A DNA stretch of 56,171 nucleotides. Source: Granulosicoccus sp. (GTDB lineage Bacteria > Pseudomonadota > Gammaproteobacteria > Granulosicoccales > Granulosicoccaceae). This document shows, piece after piece, positions 26,819-42,912 of this stretch. The position numbers were made by a program, and so were the translations under genes. The stretch spans positions 1 to 56,171 of the forward strand of contig JALZVU010000103.1 of the NCBI GenBank assembly GCA_023301795.1, written 5' to 3'. Below the pieces are notes generated by a model. The model did no database searches and was not told the origin of the DNA. It saw only the letters and a program-made list of their open reading frames with translations. Each line of letters starts with the position of its first letter. Within the stretch, counting starts at the first letter, position 1.

Positions 26819-28297
26819 CTATTCGCTGGACCCGTTTTCGTCATCCAGAGCGTAGCGTCGCAGTTTTACGTACAGAGATTGGCGACTGAGACCCAACATT
26901 TCGGCAGCAGATGCCCGGTTGTTGTTCGTCAGCTTGAGTGCTGACTGGATGCAGAGCTGCTCAATGAGCTCTGTTGATTCACGTACCAGATCTTTTAGTG
27001 GTACACGTCCCACCAACTGGGTTAGCTGATCGATGGATTTAGGCGCAAGCGCCGAACTCTCATCGTTTGCAGCAATACGTCGGCTGGTGTTGCGAATAGA
27101 GAAGCCGATGCAATCCAGACTACCGTCACTGACCGATGCTGCAGAAACTTCGACATCACAGATAGATCCAAACTCCCCTCTCATTTGAGTGTTATAGAGT
27201 CTGATGGAGCCATGCTCACGCAAACTGGACATGATGATCTGAAAATCGATGCCACCCTGGCCTAACCAACTGGATAAATCCTGGCCTTGAGCAAGCTCAG
27301 CGCCTGCAAGCTGAGACAGGTCGAGGAATTCGGTGTTCACAGTAAGCACTTTACCGCGAGCATCGGTTACCACTAGTGCATCGGGCGCATTTTCGACCAG
27401 TGCGAGCAGCCTTGCTGTTTGCTCAGATTGTGACATGGCCTCGGTATCGTTGGCTTTTTTCTCCAACCGAACAAGTACATGGGTCTGACTATTGGTTTTG
27501 AACAGAGCAAGATTGACCAAAAGCGCGTCATCCATCCCCTCAAGTTCAAGTGTCAAACTGACATTGCGGCCATTCATTCGAACAGACGCCAGGGCATCTT
27601 CAACGTTTTGTTTGGCTTTCTTGTCAAACCAGCGAAGCAGGTTGCTACCAACAATTTTTCGCTCAGGCGAACCCAGCAACGTACAGGCCGTGGGGTTGGC
27701 TTCCATGACCTTGAAGGTGTCAGCCTCGGTAATAATGATGGCGTCCCCTGCGGTTCTGAATAGCAAACGGTAGCGGGTTTCAAACTGGCGTAGCTGTGAG
27801 TAATCACGCTCCATCGATTGCTGCACATTGATCAGTCGCTGCTGCATGCGCGTCAGCGAGCTGAGGTCTTTGCCGATGGCAACACGGTTACCTTTATCAT
27901 CCAGACTTACCGTGCTGTAGAGCACCAGTAAATTTTCACCTTCTTCGGTGCGCTGATTGATCTGGCGTTGTCGGGACGCGCCCTCGCCTTCAATGGAGAG
28001 TAGATCTGCCACTTTTTGCTGGCTGTCAATACTGACGGTATCAGCCCACTTTTTGCCGATCCATCGCTGCGTGTTCTTGCTAGCGAGCTCGTCACTGCTG
28101 ACAGATATGTCGCGAATAACGCCGCGCTTATCAATCACCAAGGCGATATCGGCTGCAGCCCCTAGTAGGGATGCGGCTGTCTGGCCGTTAATCGTGCCAA
28201 GATTCTCAGGTGCTTGGAAGCTATTCACATTCACTGGCACGTAAGCCCCAGTCGATGTACTCGACTGTGAGGAGGTCGTACGTTGATTGGATTGCAT
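26819..28297 (-). CDS. ppsR: photosynthesis repressor PpsR/CrtJ
   Basis: About 492 residues from the ATG at 28297: an N-terminal PAS-like domain (about 35-150), two further PAS domains (about 165-270 and 295-410), and a C-terminal Fis-type helix-turn-helix (about 440-485) with NNRASAAEMLGLSRQSLYVK, nearly invariant in the family. A Cys lies in LIEQLCIQSAL just before the helix-turn-helix, the position of the redox-sensitive Cys420 of CrtJ; further Cys residues occur in the PAS region. It represses bch, crt and antenna genes under oxygen by binding TGT-N12-ACA, and such sites occur at bchF and bchG here. It starts 29 bases after aerR and should be co-transcribed with it. Confidence 0.96.
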   Translation of the reverse strand: MQSNQRTTSSQSSTSTGAYVPVNVNSFQAPENLGTINGQTAASLLGAAADIALVIDKRGVIRDISVSSDELASKNTQRWIGKKWADTVSIDSQQKVADLLSIEGEGASRQRQINQRTEEGENLLVLYSTVSLDDKGNRVAIGKDLSSLTRMQQRLINVQQSMERDYSQLRQFETRYRLLFRTAGDAIIITEADTFKVMEANPTACTLLGSPERKIVGSNLLRWFDKKAKQNVEDALASVRMNGRNVSLTLELEGMDDALLVNLALFKTNSQTHVLVRLEKKANDTEAMSQSEQTARLLALVENAPDALVVTDARGKVLTVNTEFLDLSQLAGAELAQGQDLSSWLGQGGIDFQIIMSSLREHGSIRLYNTQMRGEFGSICDVEVSAASVSDGSLDCIGFSIRNTSRRIAANDESSALAPKSIDQLTQLVGRVPLKDLVRESTELIEQLCIQSALKLTNNNRASAAEMLGLSRQSLYVKLRRYALDDENGSSE

Positions 28298-28325
28298 TTG
28301 GGCACATCGCGATGACAGAGAAACT

Positions 28326-29246
28326 TCATAATACAGGCCTGCCCCTTTTTTTACTTGCCTCTGATGCCTTAAGTACTGCTTGTCGACCATCAGTTGCAAA
28401 AATATCAGCACCAACAACTTCAACTTTGCTGGGATTGCGAATGAAGAAATCGCCTCCCACCATGATTACCAAGTCTTTATTGATTGATTCATCTTTAACT
28501 TGCTTGATAAGATCAGACAGAGCCTGATAGTTGTATTCGTTGTGCAGGGAAAAGCCCACAGCGGAGTAGTGGGTAGAAGCGAGCCGTGCAATAAGAAAAT
28601 CTGTATCCAGGCCACACAAATTACTGACCTGCCAGCCGTAACGCCGAAAAAAATCAGCGACCATAGTGACACCAAAGGTGTGATTTTCACCCGGTGCGCA
28701 CGTCAGGAGGATAGACTCTCCGGGAAGAGACACATTCTCCGATCGATAGCCGATGGCCTCACACTCGCAGATAAGCTGATGCAACCTGCATAACCCGAGA
28801 TGAACATCGACAAAACTTAACTCATCATCCGTCCAGCGGTCGCCTAGATGCCTTGCAACAGGCGCCAGTAGGTACAGAAAGATGGATTCCAGCGACACAC
28901 CCTGTGCCAGTAAATCAGTAACGTGTTGGTCCAACGTGGAGGGATCGTTGGCGATGCACATGGCTGCGAATTCAGCTACGCGCTCATCATTACTCCACTC
29001 GCCCGGCTCGGGGACTGTGGAACGGTGTTCAACCAGTGGGGATGTGGCTGGCACATCCATCATGTGGTTTACAAACAAACGCGGAATGAGCTCGGATTCA
29101 ACCGTTTTGAGTAAAAGCTCTATCTGAGTGGGAGGGACAATCGCATCATTAGTGCGCCCCTTCTCATTCAGAATAACTTCAGCTTGATGCTCAGCTCCCA
29201 CCTTTGGGTCTCCTGGGTGTGTTGCCATGCCTGAGCTCTGTCTCAT
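28326..29246 (-). CDS. aerR: B12-binding antirepressor AerR/PpaA
   Basis: 306 residues. A helical domain (about 85-175) contains RWTDDELSFVDVHLGLCRLH, and a cobalamin-binding Rossmann domain follows (about 180-290) with APGENHTFGVTMVADFFRR, whose His is the likely lower cobalt ligand, and VGFSLHNEYNYQAL. In Rhodobacter, AerR binds a light-altered cobalamin and changes CrtJ/PpsR activity, linking light to pigment gene control. It is placed directly upstream of ppsR and divergent from bchF. An alternative start is the Met at 29228. The N-terminal 80 residues are poorly conserved and probably flexible. Confidence 0.93.
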   Translation of the reverse strand: MRQSSGMATHPGDPKVGAEHQAEVILNEKGRTNDAIVPPTQIELLLKTVESELIPRLFVNHMMDVPATSPLVEHRSTVPEPGEWSNDERVAEFAAMCIANDPSTLDQHVTDLLAQGVSLESIFLYLLAPVARHLGDRWTDDELSFVDVHLGLCRLHQLICECEAIGYRSENVSLPGESILLTCAPGENHTFGVTMVADFFRRYGWQVSNLCGLDTDFLIARLASTHYSAVGFSLHNEYNYQALSDLIKQVKDESINKDLVIMVGGDFFIRNPSKVEVVGADIFATDGRQAVLKASEASKKRGRPVL

Positions 29247-29340
29247 AAACCTTTCGGACGAAGTTTACGCACAGTGCCGGGATTTGTACACAGCTGTAAA
29301 CCAGCCGTTACGAGTGACTATACGCCTAAAGTAGCAAACA

Positions 29341-29358
29341 TGTCCGCTTTAATTGACA
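29341..29358. promoter_or_regulatory. PpsR/CrtJ operator 1, aerR-bchF gap
   Basis: TGTCCGCTTTAATTGACA is an exact TGT-N12-ACA site. It is the aerR-proximal member of a pair; on the aerR side a weak promoter candidate (cGGACA, 18 bases, TATAGT at 29317-29322) abuts it. Confidence 0.85.
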
Positions 29359-29367
29359 GTACAAAAG

Positions 29368-29385
29368 TGTCCATTCAGGTTGACA
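29368..29385. promoter_or_regulatory. PpsR/CrtJ operator 2, aerR-bchF gap
   Basis: TGTCCATTCAGGTTGACA is a second exact TGT-N12-ACA site, extended by AAG/CTT to a 24-base palindrome (29365-29388). It lies nine bases after operator 1, a paired arrangement that favours cooperative repressor binding, and covers the bchF -35 box. Confidence 0.88.
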
Positions 29386-29408
29386 CTTTGTGTTGGTGGT
29401 TTTAGACT
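29380..29408 (+). promoter_or_regulatory. candidate sigma70 promoter of the bchF superoperon
   Basis: TTGACA (29380-29385), a 17-base spacer, and TAGACT (29403-29408), 48 bases before the bchF ATG. The -35 box overlaps the second PpsR operator, the standard geometry for repression. Confidence 0.6.
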
Positions 29409-29455
29409 CGGTGCTACGAGATGCAAACCACACACAACAGACGGTCCGATAAAGC

Positions 29456-31199
<1,744 letters not shown>

Positions 31200-31202
31200 G
31201 AC

Positions 31203-32868
31203 ATGGAACTGAGTCTCTGGACATACGAAGGCCCCCCACACGTTGGTGCGATGCGCGTGGCCACCTCCATGAAAGACGTCCACTACGTGCTGCACGCTCC
31301 GCAGGGTGATACCTATGCGGATCTGTTGTTTACGATGATTGAGCGTAACAACCGCCGTCCGCCTGTTACCTACACGACGTTTCAAGCGCGTGACCTGGGC
31401 GGTGATACTGCTGGTTTGCTCAAAGACAGCATTCGCGATGCCTACGAGCGCTTCAAGCCTCAAGCACTGATGGTTGGTGAGTCTTGTACTGCAGAGCTTA
31501 TTCAGGACCAGCCAGGCTCTTTAGCCAATGGCATGGGAATCCCTGTTCCGGTTGTCCCTTTAGAGCTGCCATCTTATTCAAAGAAGGAAAACTGGGGCGC
31601 TAGCGAATCCTTCTATTATCTGGTTCGGCACGTACTTGCGCACGAGTCCACACAGCTTGCACAGAAAGACGAGACTACCTCTGATGCTTCAGGTACGCGC
31701 CGCCCTTCAGCGAACTTGCTTGGTCCCACCAGCCTGGGCTTTCGCTGCCGCGACGATATCGTTGAGATAAGCAAACTGCTTAACAGCATCGGCGTTGATG
31801 TCAATGTTGTGGCCCCGTTGGATGCCACCACAAATGATCTTCGTCGTATCCCGGAAGCTGATTTCAATATCAGTCTTTATCCTGAAACATCGCGCACCTT
31901 GTGCACATGGCTTGAGCGAACATTCAAGCAGCCCACCATCAAGACAGTGCCTATCGGGGTTAACGCCACACTCGCTTTCATCAGTGAGATCGAAGCGCTG
32001 ACAGGTATTGATGCCGGTGATATCAAGGACAAGGAACAGAGTCGCCTACCCTGGTATTCCCGTTCAGTTGATTCAAATTATCTGACCGGTAAACGCGTTT
32101 TTGTTTTTGGTGACGGCACACATGCCATCACTGCCGCGCGCATCGCCCGCGACGAGCTTGGCTTCAACGTTGTTGGTCTTGGCACCTTCAGTCGTGAGAT
32201 GGCCAAGGATGTACGCGCTGTTGCCAAGGAATTTGGTCTGGACGCTTTGATCAGCGATGACTATCTCGAAGTGGAAAAACACATCGAAGAGCTGCATCCG
32301 GAACTGGTTCTGGGTACTCAGATGGAACGCCATATTGCCAAACGTCTTGGCCTTCCCTGCGCTGTAATATCCACGCCAATTCATGTGCAGGATGTCCCTG
32401 CCCGCTATTCGCCGCAGATGGGCTTTGAAGGCGCAAATGTCATTTTTGATACTTGGGTACATCCTCTGCTGATGGGTCTGGAAGAACATTTATTACACAT
32501 GTTCCGCGATGACTTTGAATTCAATGATGATGCTACGCCATCGCACCTGCAAGGTAGTGAAGGTGGCTCGACCTCAAAACCTACGGCTCCCGAAGTGACT
32601 GAACAGCCAGTGATGGCAGACGCTGTCGCTGAGCACGAGAGTGCGGGTTTAAGCGCGGGTGCAATTGTTCAACACGACGCAATGCCGGCAACTGGTGCTG
32701 CAGTAGCTGCAGATGGTGAGTCCCACTGGGATCCTGACGCTCAGAAAGAACTAAAGAAAATACCATTTTTTGTACGAGGCAAGGCCAAACGAAATACCGA
32801 GAATTTTGCACGATTGCGTGGTGATGCACTCATCACCATTGACACTCTCTATGACGCAAAAGCACACT

Positions 32869-32879
<11 letters not shown>
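31203..32879 (+). CDS. bchB: dark-operative protochlorophyllide reductase subunit B
   Basis: 558 residues, NifK-like. Asp36 in [10 protein letters not shown] is the unusual Asp ligand of the 4Fe-4S cluster; [18 protein letters not shown] and [22 protein letters not shown]-type segments are conserved. The C-terminal domain (about 507-558; [20 protein letters not shown]) contacts substrate. Between catalytic body and this domain is an Ala/Glu-rich linker of about 60 residues (446-506), longer than in Rhodobacter BchB (about 525 residues in total), probably disordered. The 3' end overlaps the bchH start. Confidence 0.96.
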
Positions 32880-37535
<4,656 letters not shown>

Positions 37536-37550
37536 TATAAGGCTCTATTT

Positions 37551-38276
37551 GTGACTAAAGCATCTAGCGATATGCAAGCGACCACCTATCTCGACAGGCG
37601 TCAGCAGCTGAAAACCTACTTTGACCGCACAGCGGCCAAAGCCTGGGAGCAGCTGACGTCTGATGCGCCGGTGTCTCGCATACGTCAAACAGTACGCGCC
37701 GGTCGCGCTGAAATGTTCGATTGCATACTCTCGTGGTTACCCGAAGATTTAAGTGGTAAGCGCGTGTTGGATGCGGGCTGCGGTACGGGTGTATTCTCAC
37801 TTGCGTGCGCACAACGCGGTGCTGATGTAGTGGGAATTGATTTGTCGCCCAACCTGGTAAAACTTGCTCAAGAACGTGCACCGGATGATCTACCCGGTAC
37901 CGTTGAGTATCGGGCGGGGGACATGTTGGGCGCTGAGAAAGGCCACTATGACTATGTGGTTGCCATTGATTCGGTGATTCACTACGAGCCTGACGACATG
38001 GTCCAGGCAATTTCACAGTTGCAGGCTAACTCACGTGGTAACGATTCGCGCGTGCTGTTTACTTTTGCCCCACGTTCGCCTGCACTAATGATGATGAAAA
38101 CCGCTGGAAAGTTGTTTCCTCGCGCTGATCGATCACCTGCAATCGAACCCATCAAAGAGTCAACATTGCGTGAGTTGATTGGCGAACGGCTACCAGCAGG
38201 TTCCGACGTGTTACAAACACAGCGTGTAGACACAAAATTCTATAAATCTCAGGCAATGGAACTTCGCTGCCCATGA
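37551..38276 (+). CDS. bchM: Mg-protoporphyrin IX O-methyltransferase
   Basis: 241 residues. The SAM-binding motif VLDAGCGTGVFSLACAQRGA (about 65-84) and VVAIDSVIHYEPDDM are diagnostic; the early YFDRTAAKAWEQLTSDAPVSRIRQTVRAGR is BchM-specific. It methylates the 13-propionate of Mg-protoporphyrin IX. GTG at 37551 has AAGG eight bases before it; an ATG at 37572 is possible. The next step, cyclase (acsF or bchE), is not coded in the window. It overlaps lhaA by four bases. Confidence 0.96.
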   Translation: MTKASSDMQATTYLDRRQQLKTYFDRTAAKAWEQLTSDAPVSRIRQTVRAGRAEMFDCILSWLPEDLSGKRVLDAGCGTGVFSLACAQRGADVVGIDLSPNLVKLAQERAPDDLPGTVEYRAGDMLGAEKGHYDYVVAIDSVIHYEPDDMVQAISQLQANSRGNDSRVLFTFAPRSPALMMMKTAGKLFPRADRSPAIEPIKESTLRELIGERLPAGSDVLQTQRVDTKFYKSQAMELRCP

Positions 38277-39769
38277 GTCAAACGCCCACCATTAGCGCCA
38301 CAGCGTCAGCAAAGAAAAATGCTGCAGACGATCGACGTGCGGCGGCGAAAAATGAAGCGGCAATTAGAAAAGCGCGTTTTAAAGACGTGATCTATCGTGC
38401 GATGCCTTTCGCCGATACAGCCAGTGATTCATTGCCGTGGAGCCGAATCGTTCGGCTGTCAATGTTCCAGATTTCCTGTGGCATGGCGCTGGTTCTGCTG
38501 AACGGTACGCTTAACCGCGTCATGATCATCGAACTGGATGTACCCGCATGGCTAGTGGCTACGATGGTGGCATTGCCCATGTTGTTTGCCCCCTTCAGAG
38601 CCCTGATAGGATTTCGTTCGGATCATCATAAGTCGGCTATCGGCTGGCGTCGTGTACCGTATTTGTGGATGGGTAGCTTGTTGCAATTTGGTGGTCTGGC
38701 CATCATGCCGTTTGCACTGCTTTTATTGTCTGGTGATGGCAATGCACCTGAGTGGGTTGCCATGACAGCTGCTGCGCTCGCCTTTTTGCTGGTGGGGCTG
38801 GGCTTGCATACCAGCCAGACGGCAGGTCTTGCACTGGCAACGGATGTAGCGCCAGAAGACAAGCGACCGCAAGTGGTTGCCCTGCTCTATGTTGTGTTGT
38901 TATTGGGCATGTTTTTTAGCTCGCTGGTGTTCGGAGCGCTACTCAATGACTTCACTCAAATCAAACTTATCCAAGTGATACAAGGTGCTGCCATTCTTAC
39001 GATGGTGTTTAACTGTATTGCCTTGTGGAAACAGGAATCACGTCGACCTGATCGCAACCAGCAGCAGCGCCCGCCTTTTCGTGTTGCCTGGCAGAATTAT
39101 GTCAAGGCTGCAAAGGGCACACGCTTTCTGGTAGCGGTGGTACTGGGCACTGCAGGTTTTAGTATGCAGGATATTTTGCTGGAACCATATGGCGCGCAAA
39201 TCCTTAATTTAAGCGTTAGTGCAACAACAATGTTGACGGCAATTCTGGCAGGTGGTTCCTTGGCGGCTTTCATGGTCGCAGCTTGGCGTTTGAAAAACGG
39301 CGCTAACCCGATCCGCATGGCAGCCATGGGCATTCTTGTCGGTATCGTTGCGTTTTCAATGGTGATTTTTGCAGAACCTTTGGGTTCAGCCACCTTGTTC
39401 CGTTTTGGAACTCTACTCATAGGGTTTGGTGCAGGCCTGTTTGGCATCAGCACATTGATCATGGCAATGACCATGGTGGATGAAGAACATACAGGCCTGT
39501 CGTTAGGCGCCTGGGGTGCTGCTCAGGCAAGCGCTGCCGGCGTTGGCATCGCGTTGGGCGGGTTTCTAAGAGACGTTACCAGTAGTATGGCTGTCAATGG
39601 TGTGTTGGGTGACGCACTCAGTAGTCCGGCAACCGGTTATAGCGTGGTGTATCACCTGGAAATTGCCCTACTGTTTATTGCCCTTGTGGCGCTGGGACCG
39701 CTGACGTCAGTGGTCACTCACACTTACTCAAGTACTCGGCAATTTGCTCTCGCCGAATTTCCCAACTGA
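38273..39769 (+). CDS. lhaA: LH1 assembly protein LhaA (PucC/BCH2 family)
   Basis: 498 residues and about twelve membrane helices after a charged N-terminal 45-residue tail. GTLNRVMIIELDVPAWLVA, RALIGFRSDHHKSAIGWRRVP and QDILLEPYGAQILNLS are the LhaA/PucC signatures. It lies between bchM and puhA, the usual place of lhaA, and helps insert bacteriochlorophyll into the LH1 complex. It is a paralogue of the protein coded at 24.3-25.7 kb; the two share the motif order but differ much in sequence. Confidence 0.94.
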   Translation: MSQTPTISATASAKKNAADDRRAAAKNEAAIRKARFKDVIYRAMPFADTASDSLPWSRIVRLSMFQISCGMALVLLNGTLNRVMIIELDVPAWLVATMVALPMLFAPFRALIGFRSDHHKSAIGWRRVPYLWMGSLLQFGGLAIMPFALLLLSGDGNAPEWVAMTAAALAFLLVGLGLHTSQTAGLALATDVAPEDKRPQVVALLYVVLLLGMFFSSLVFGALLNDFTQIKLIQVIQGAAILTMVFNCIALWKQESRRPDRNQQQRPPFRVAWQNYVKAAKGTRFLVAVVLGTAGFSMQDILLEPYGAQILNLSVSATTMLTAILAGGSLAAFMVAAWRLKNGANPIRMAAMGILVGIVAFSMVIFAEPLGSATLFRFGTLLIGFGAGLFGISTLIMAMTMVDEEHTGLSLGAWGAAQASAAGVGIALGGFLRDVTSSMAVNGVLGDALSSPATGYSVVYHLEIALLFIALVALGPLTSVVTHTYSSTRQFALAEFPN

Positions 39770-39784
39770 TCAGGAGACGGGATA

Positions 39785-40612
39785 ATGGAAGTTGGTTATA
39801 TCACGCAGTACATCGACGTTGCACAGTTGGTCTTATATCTGTTCTGGCTGTTTTTTGTACTGCTTGTGCTGTATCTGAACAAAGAAAGTCGTCGCGAGGG
39901 TTTCCCACTGCGCTTTCATGAAAATGATCGTGGTGCACCGAGTACTGAATACAAAACTCCTGCGCCAAAAGCGTATGAGCTGCTCAATGGTGAAACCGTA
40001 CTACTGCCTAGTGGCAAAACCGATGACCATCGTGAACTCAACGCTACTCCACTGGCTCCATGGCCCGGTGCACCACTTGTGCCCAACGGCGATCCAATGA
40101 TTGACGGTCTGGGTGCTGCTGCCTGGGCGGAGCGATCTGATCACCCGGATATGACCACCGAAGGTGAGCCACGAATTGTCCCGCTGTCGACGCTACCTGC
40201 AGATGAATTCTTCATTGCCAAGATGTCTCGTGATCCTCACGGCATGGATGTACGCGCTGTTGATGGTGTGGTGGTTGGCCAGGTCACTGACCTGATGGTT
40301 GATCGCATGGAGATGCTGGCGCGCTACTATCAAGTGACGCTCAATTCTGGCAAAAAAATCTTGTTGCCAATGATGTACTTTACGATTCGACGCGCAGCGG
40401 TTGCTCCTACTGAAGGAATCCTGTCTCAGCGTCTGGTCGACTCGCGTCCCAAAGAATTTCGTGTGGTATCACTCAATAGCGAACAATTTGAACACGTTCC
40501 ACTGTGTGCCAACGATTCGGTAGTCACACTTCTGGAAGAAGACAAAATACAAGCCTACTTCGGTGGTGCCCATGTTTATGGTTCGCCACAGCGAACAGAG
40601 TCGTTTATCTAG
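39785..40612 (+). CDS. puhA: reaction centre subunit H
   Basis: 275 residues. One membrane helix near the N-terminus (YIDVAQ-type start, LVLYLFWLFFVLLVLYL, about residues 13-30) followed by NKESRREGFPL and a cytoplasmic PRC-barrel domain with VDGVVVGQVTDLMVDRMEMLARYYQVTL. It caps the L/M subunits and guides proton entry to the quinone site. GGAG precedes the ATG. The bases between 40613 and the puhB start hold no gene. Confidence 0.97.
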   Translation: MEVGYITQYIDVAQLVLYLFWLFFVLLVLYLNKESRREGFPLRFHENDRGAPSTEYKTPAPKAYELLNGETVLLPSGKTDDHRELNATPLAPWPGAPLVPNGDPMIDGLGAAAWAERSDHPDMTTEGEPRIVPLSTLPADEFFIAKMSRDPHGMDVRAVDGVVVGQVTDLMVDRMEMLARYYQVTLNSGKKILLPMMYFTIRRAAVAPTEGILSQRLVDSRPKEFRVVSLNSEQFEHVPLCANDSVVTLLEEDKIQAYFGGAHVYGSPQRTESFI

Positions 40613-40748
40613 TAAAACCACAGGGCATTAACAGTCCGCAAGGCTCTACAAGGATGTAGAGCGCACCGCCTTCCACTTGCCGTTTTTACACGTGAGCTGG
40701 AAGGTAAAAACAAACACCGATCTTATTCAGATCAACGGAGAACTCACA

Positions 40749-41432
40749 GTGCAAGATCACGACGATTTCGAATTTGAAGATAGCCCTGGCATACCAGCGC
40801 CGTTGCCAAAGGGTGAGTATGTTGTCTGGCAAGGCAGCCCTGAGCTGTGGGAAATTGCAAAGAACGCATTTCACCTGCGCAAGATCGCTATCTACTTTGC
40901 ACTTATTATAGGTATCCAGTTGATCTCTACGGTTCTTGGCCAGACCAATGCAGCGGGTGCCAGTTTGCCACTCACACTATTGCTGAGTGTGGTGGGACTT
41001 GCCATTCTGGGACTGCTTGCCTATCTCACCTCACGTGTCACTATCTACACGGTGACCAACAAGCGCATCTTGATCCGCTTTGGCATCGCGTTGCAGATGA
41101 CCATTAATCTGCCGTTCTCACAAATCAGTGCTGCTGATATGCGCGTAGGCAAAAATGGCATTGGCGATATTCCGTTAACGCTCAAAGACACCAAGCGCGT
41201 TAACTACATCGTGCTGTGGCCGCATGTACGTCCCTGGAACTTCTCAAAACCCCAGCCCATGCTGCGCAGTATCGCCAACGTTGAAGAGGTTGCGCGCATT
41301 ATTGGTGAGGTCGCCGCAGCGGAAGCCGCTGTCGCTACTCGGATTGTGGCGCAAAGCGAGAGCAAGAGTACGCCACGACGCGTGTCCGGTGCCCCCGCTG
41401 ATGCAGTGCTTATGAAACAGGAGAGCACCTGA
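40749..41432 (+). CDS. puhB: photosynthetic complex assembly protein PuhB
   Basis: About 227 residues. The GTG at 40749 is preceded by GGAG at eight bases and gives the typical start with DDFEFEDSPGIPAPLPKGE; codons further up look like leader. Two to three membrane helices (about 40-85) and a bacterial PH-like domain with VTNKRILIRFGIALQMTINLPFSQI follow. PuhB is needed for reaction-centre assembly in Rhodobacter. The stop overlaps the puhC start (TGATG). Confidence 0.92.
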   Translation: MQDHDDFEFEDSPGIPAPLPKGEYVVWQGSPELWEIAKNAFHLRKIAIYFALIIGIQLISTVLGQTNAAGASLPLTLLLSVVGLAILGLLAYLTSRVTIYTVTNKRILIRFGIALQMTINLPFSQISAADMRVGKNGIGDIPLTLKDTKRVNYIVLWPHVRPWNFSKPQPMLRSIANVEEVARIIGEVAAAEAAVATRIVAQSESKSTPRRVSGAPADAVLMKQEST

Positions 41433-41947
41433 TGCGTATGAAGCCGGGTGAGAAAGCCATCCTGCCAGTCTGGTTCAGAACCGGACTAGTGTTAGCGCTG
41501 GTGACCACGCTGACGTACGCCTACACTCACAGGATCACCAATGAAACAACGACGGTATCCAAGGTTGCTCAGCTTGAAGCCGGCGCGTTGGTAGCATCGC
41601 AAAATTTGCATTTTGTGGATCTTGAAAACGGTGGTATTAGCGTAGTCAATGCCGACACCGGCTCTGAAATCGAGCGTTTTGAAACAGGCGAAGGTGGTTT
41701 CATGCGCAGTGTGATGCGCGGTTTTGTGCGTGAGCGTCGTGCGCAGGGCCTAGGCCCTGAAGTACCGTTCGAGCTTGCCATGTTTGATGATGGTCTGGTC
41801 TCCATGATTGATCCTGCCACCACTCGCCGTGTTGAGTTGTCAGCTTTTGGTCTTGATAACGTGAAGGCTTTCACGCGGTTGTTACCGGGCTACAGCGATT
41901 CGGATGACATCCAATCACAAGACGCCGCTGCACTCACTGCATCCTAG
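41432..41947 (+). CDS. puhC: photosynthetic complex assembly protein PuhC
   Basis: 171 residues: short cytoplasmic tail, one membrane helix (about 17-32) and a periplasmic domain. The segment GGISVVNADTGSEIERFETGEGGFMRSVMRGFVRERR is typical of PuhC, which assists assembly of the LH1-reaction-centre core. The start overlaps puhB and 35 bases separate it from puhE. Confidence 0.9.
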   Translation: MRMKPGEKAILPVWFRTGLVLALVTTLTYAYTHRITNETTTVSKVAQLEAGALVASQNLHFVDLENGGISVVNADTGSEIERFETGEGGFMRSVMRGFVRERRAQGLGPEVPFELAMFDDGLVSMIDPATTRRVELSAFGLDNVKAFTRLLPGYSDSDDIQSQDAAALTAS

Positions 41948-41982
41948 CCTTTGATTCCATTGCTGTTCACTAAACACACTCC

Positions 41983-42912
41983 ATGTCGTTACTGACACCC
42001 ATCCTCATCGTGATCGCCGTCTGGTGGTTCGGAACAGGCATTGTTCTGTACCTGCAGCAGCGTATCGCTGTGGTTCGTACACCATTGATTGCCACACTGA
42101 GCGTGCTATCTATCGCAGCACTCGTGGGCTTGTATGTGGGCTCCAACGGCACACAGCACTGGCAGTCCTACGTCGGGTTTGTTTCTGCCATCGTTTTGTG
42201 GGGGTGTATTGAACTCAGCTACTACACAGGGCTTGTAAGCGGAGTTCATCAACGCACATGTCCCGATGGCATCGACACAATCAAACGTTTCAAACTAGCG
42301 TTGGGCGCAAGCATCTGGCACGAAGTCAGTGTGCTGTTTGCAGGTGGCGTTGTGCTTACTTTACTGCTTGGCTCTGACAACCCAGCTGGCCTCTATTCGT
42401 TTCTTGTCTTGTGGCTGATGCGCTGGAGCTCCAAGCTCAACTTGTTCTTTGGTGTGCCAAACTTCAATACGGACTGGTTTCCACAGCGACTGGCCTACGC
42501 GCACAGCTATATCCGGCGTGCCCCGGTGACCCTCTTCTTTCCTGTTTCGGTATCGATAGCTGGGCTTATTGCGATGCAGCTTATCACCAGCTCGCTGGCC
42601 AAGCCGCCTGCAGAGGCGCTTGCCACCCTGCTTCCTGCTGTGCTGTTGTTGCTTGCCATTCTGGAACACGTGTTCATGGCATTGCCCATTGCAGATTCGG
42701 AATTATGGAATCGCATTTTTGCACGTGACGACATTGATCCGGACGGTGCAGAACATCATGAGCTGCCCTCAGCCCAACGTGTGCAAGCACAATCTAACTC
42801 CCAATCAAAATCCAAGGGAAGGCTGCATAAGGCAATTGTTTCGACAAATCGTCCTGTGTCAGTCACAATCGGGGATGTAGATAACACCGCAACCCAAACT
42901 GTCAGTCGATAA
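41983..42912 (+). CDS. puhE: PuhE (DUF3623) membrane protein
   Basis: 309 residues with about seven to eight membrane helices. FVSAIVLWGCIELSYYTGLVSG, LKLNLFFGVPNFNTDWFP-type and YIRRAPVTLFFPVS motifs match PuhE, found with puhABC in many purple bacteria and affecting bacteriochlorophyll amount and core assembly by an unknown route. The C-terminal 60 residues are polar and not conserved. The stop shares a base with the bchI ATG (TAATG). Confidence 0.88.
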   Translation: MSLLTPILIVIAVWWFGTGIVLYLQQRIAVVRTPLIATLSVLSIAALVGLYVGSNGTQHWQSYVGFVSAIVLWGCIELSYYTGLVSGVHQRTCPDGIDTIKRFKLALGASIWHEVSVLFAGGVVLTLLLGSDNPAGLYSFLVLWLMRWSSKLNLFFGVPNFNTDWFPQRLAYAHSYIRRAPVTLFFPVSVSIAGLIAMQLITSSLAKPPAEALATLLPAVLLLLAILEHVFMALPIADSELWNRIFARDDIDPDGAEHHELPSAQRVQAQSNSQSKSKGRLHKAIVSTNRPVSVTIGDVDNTATQTVSR

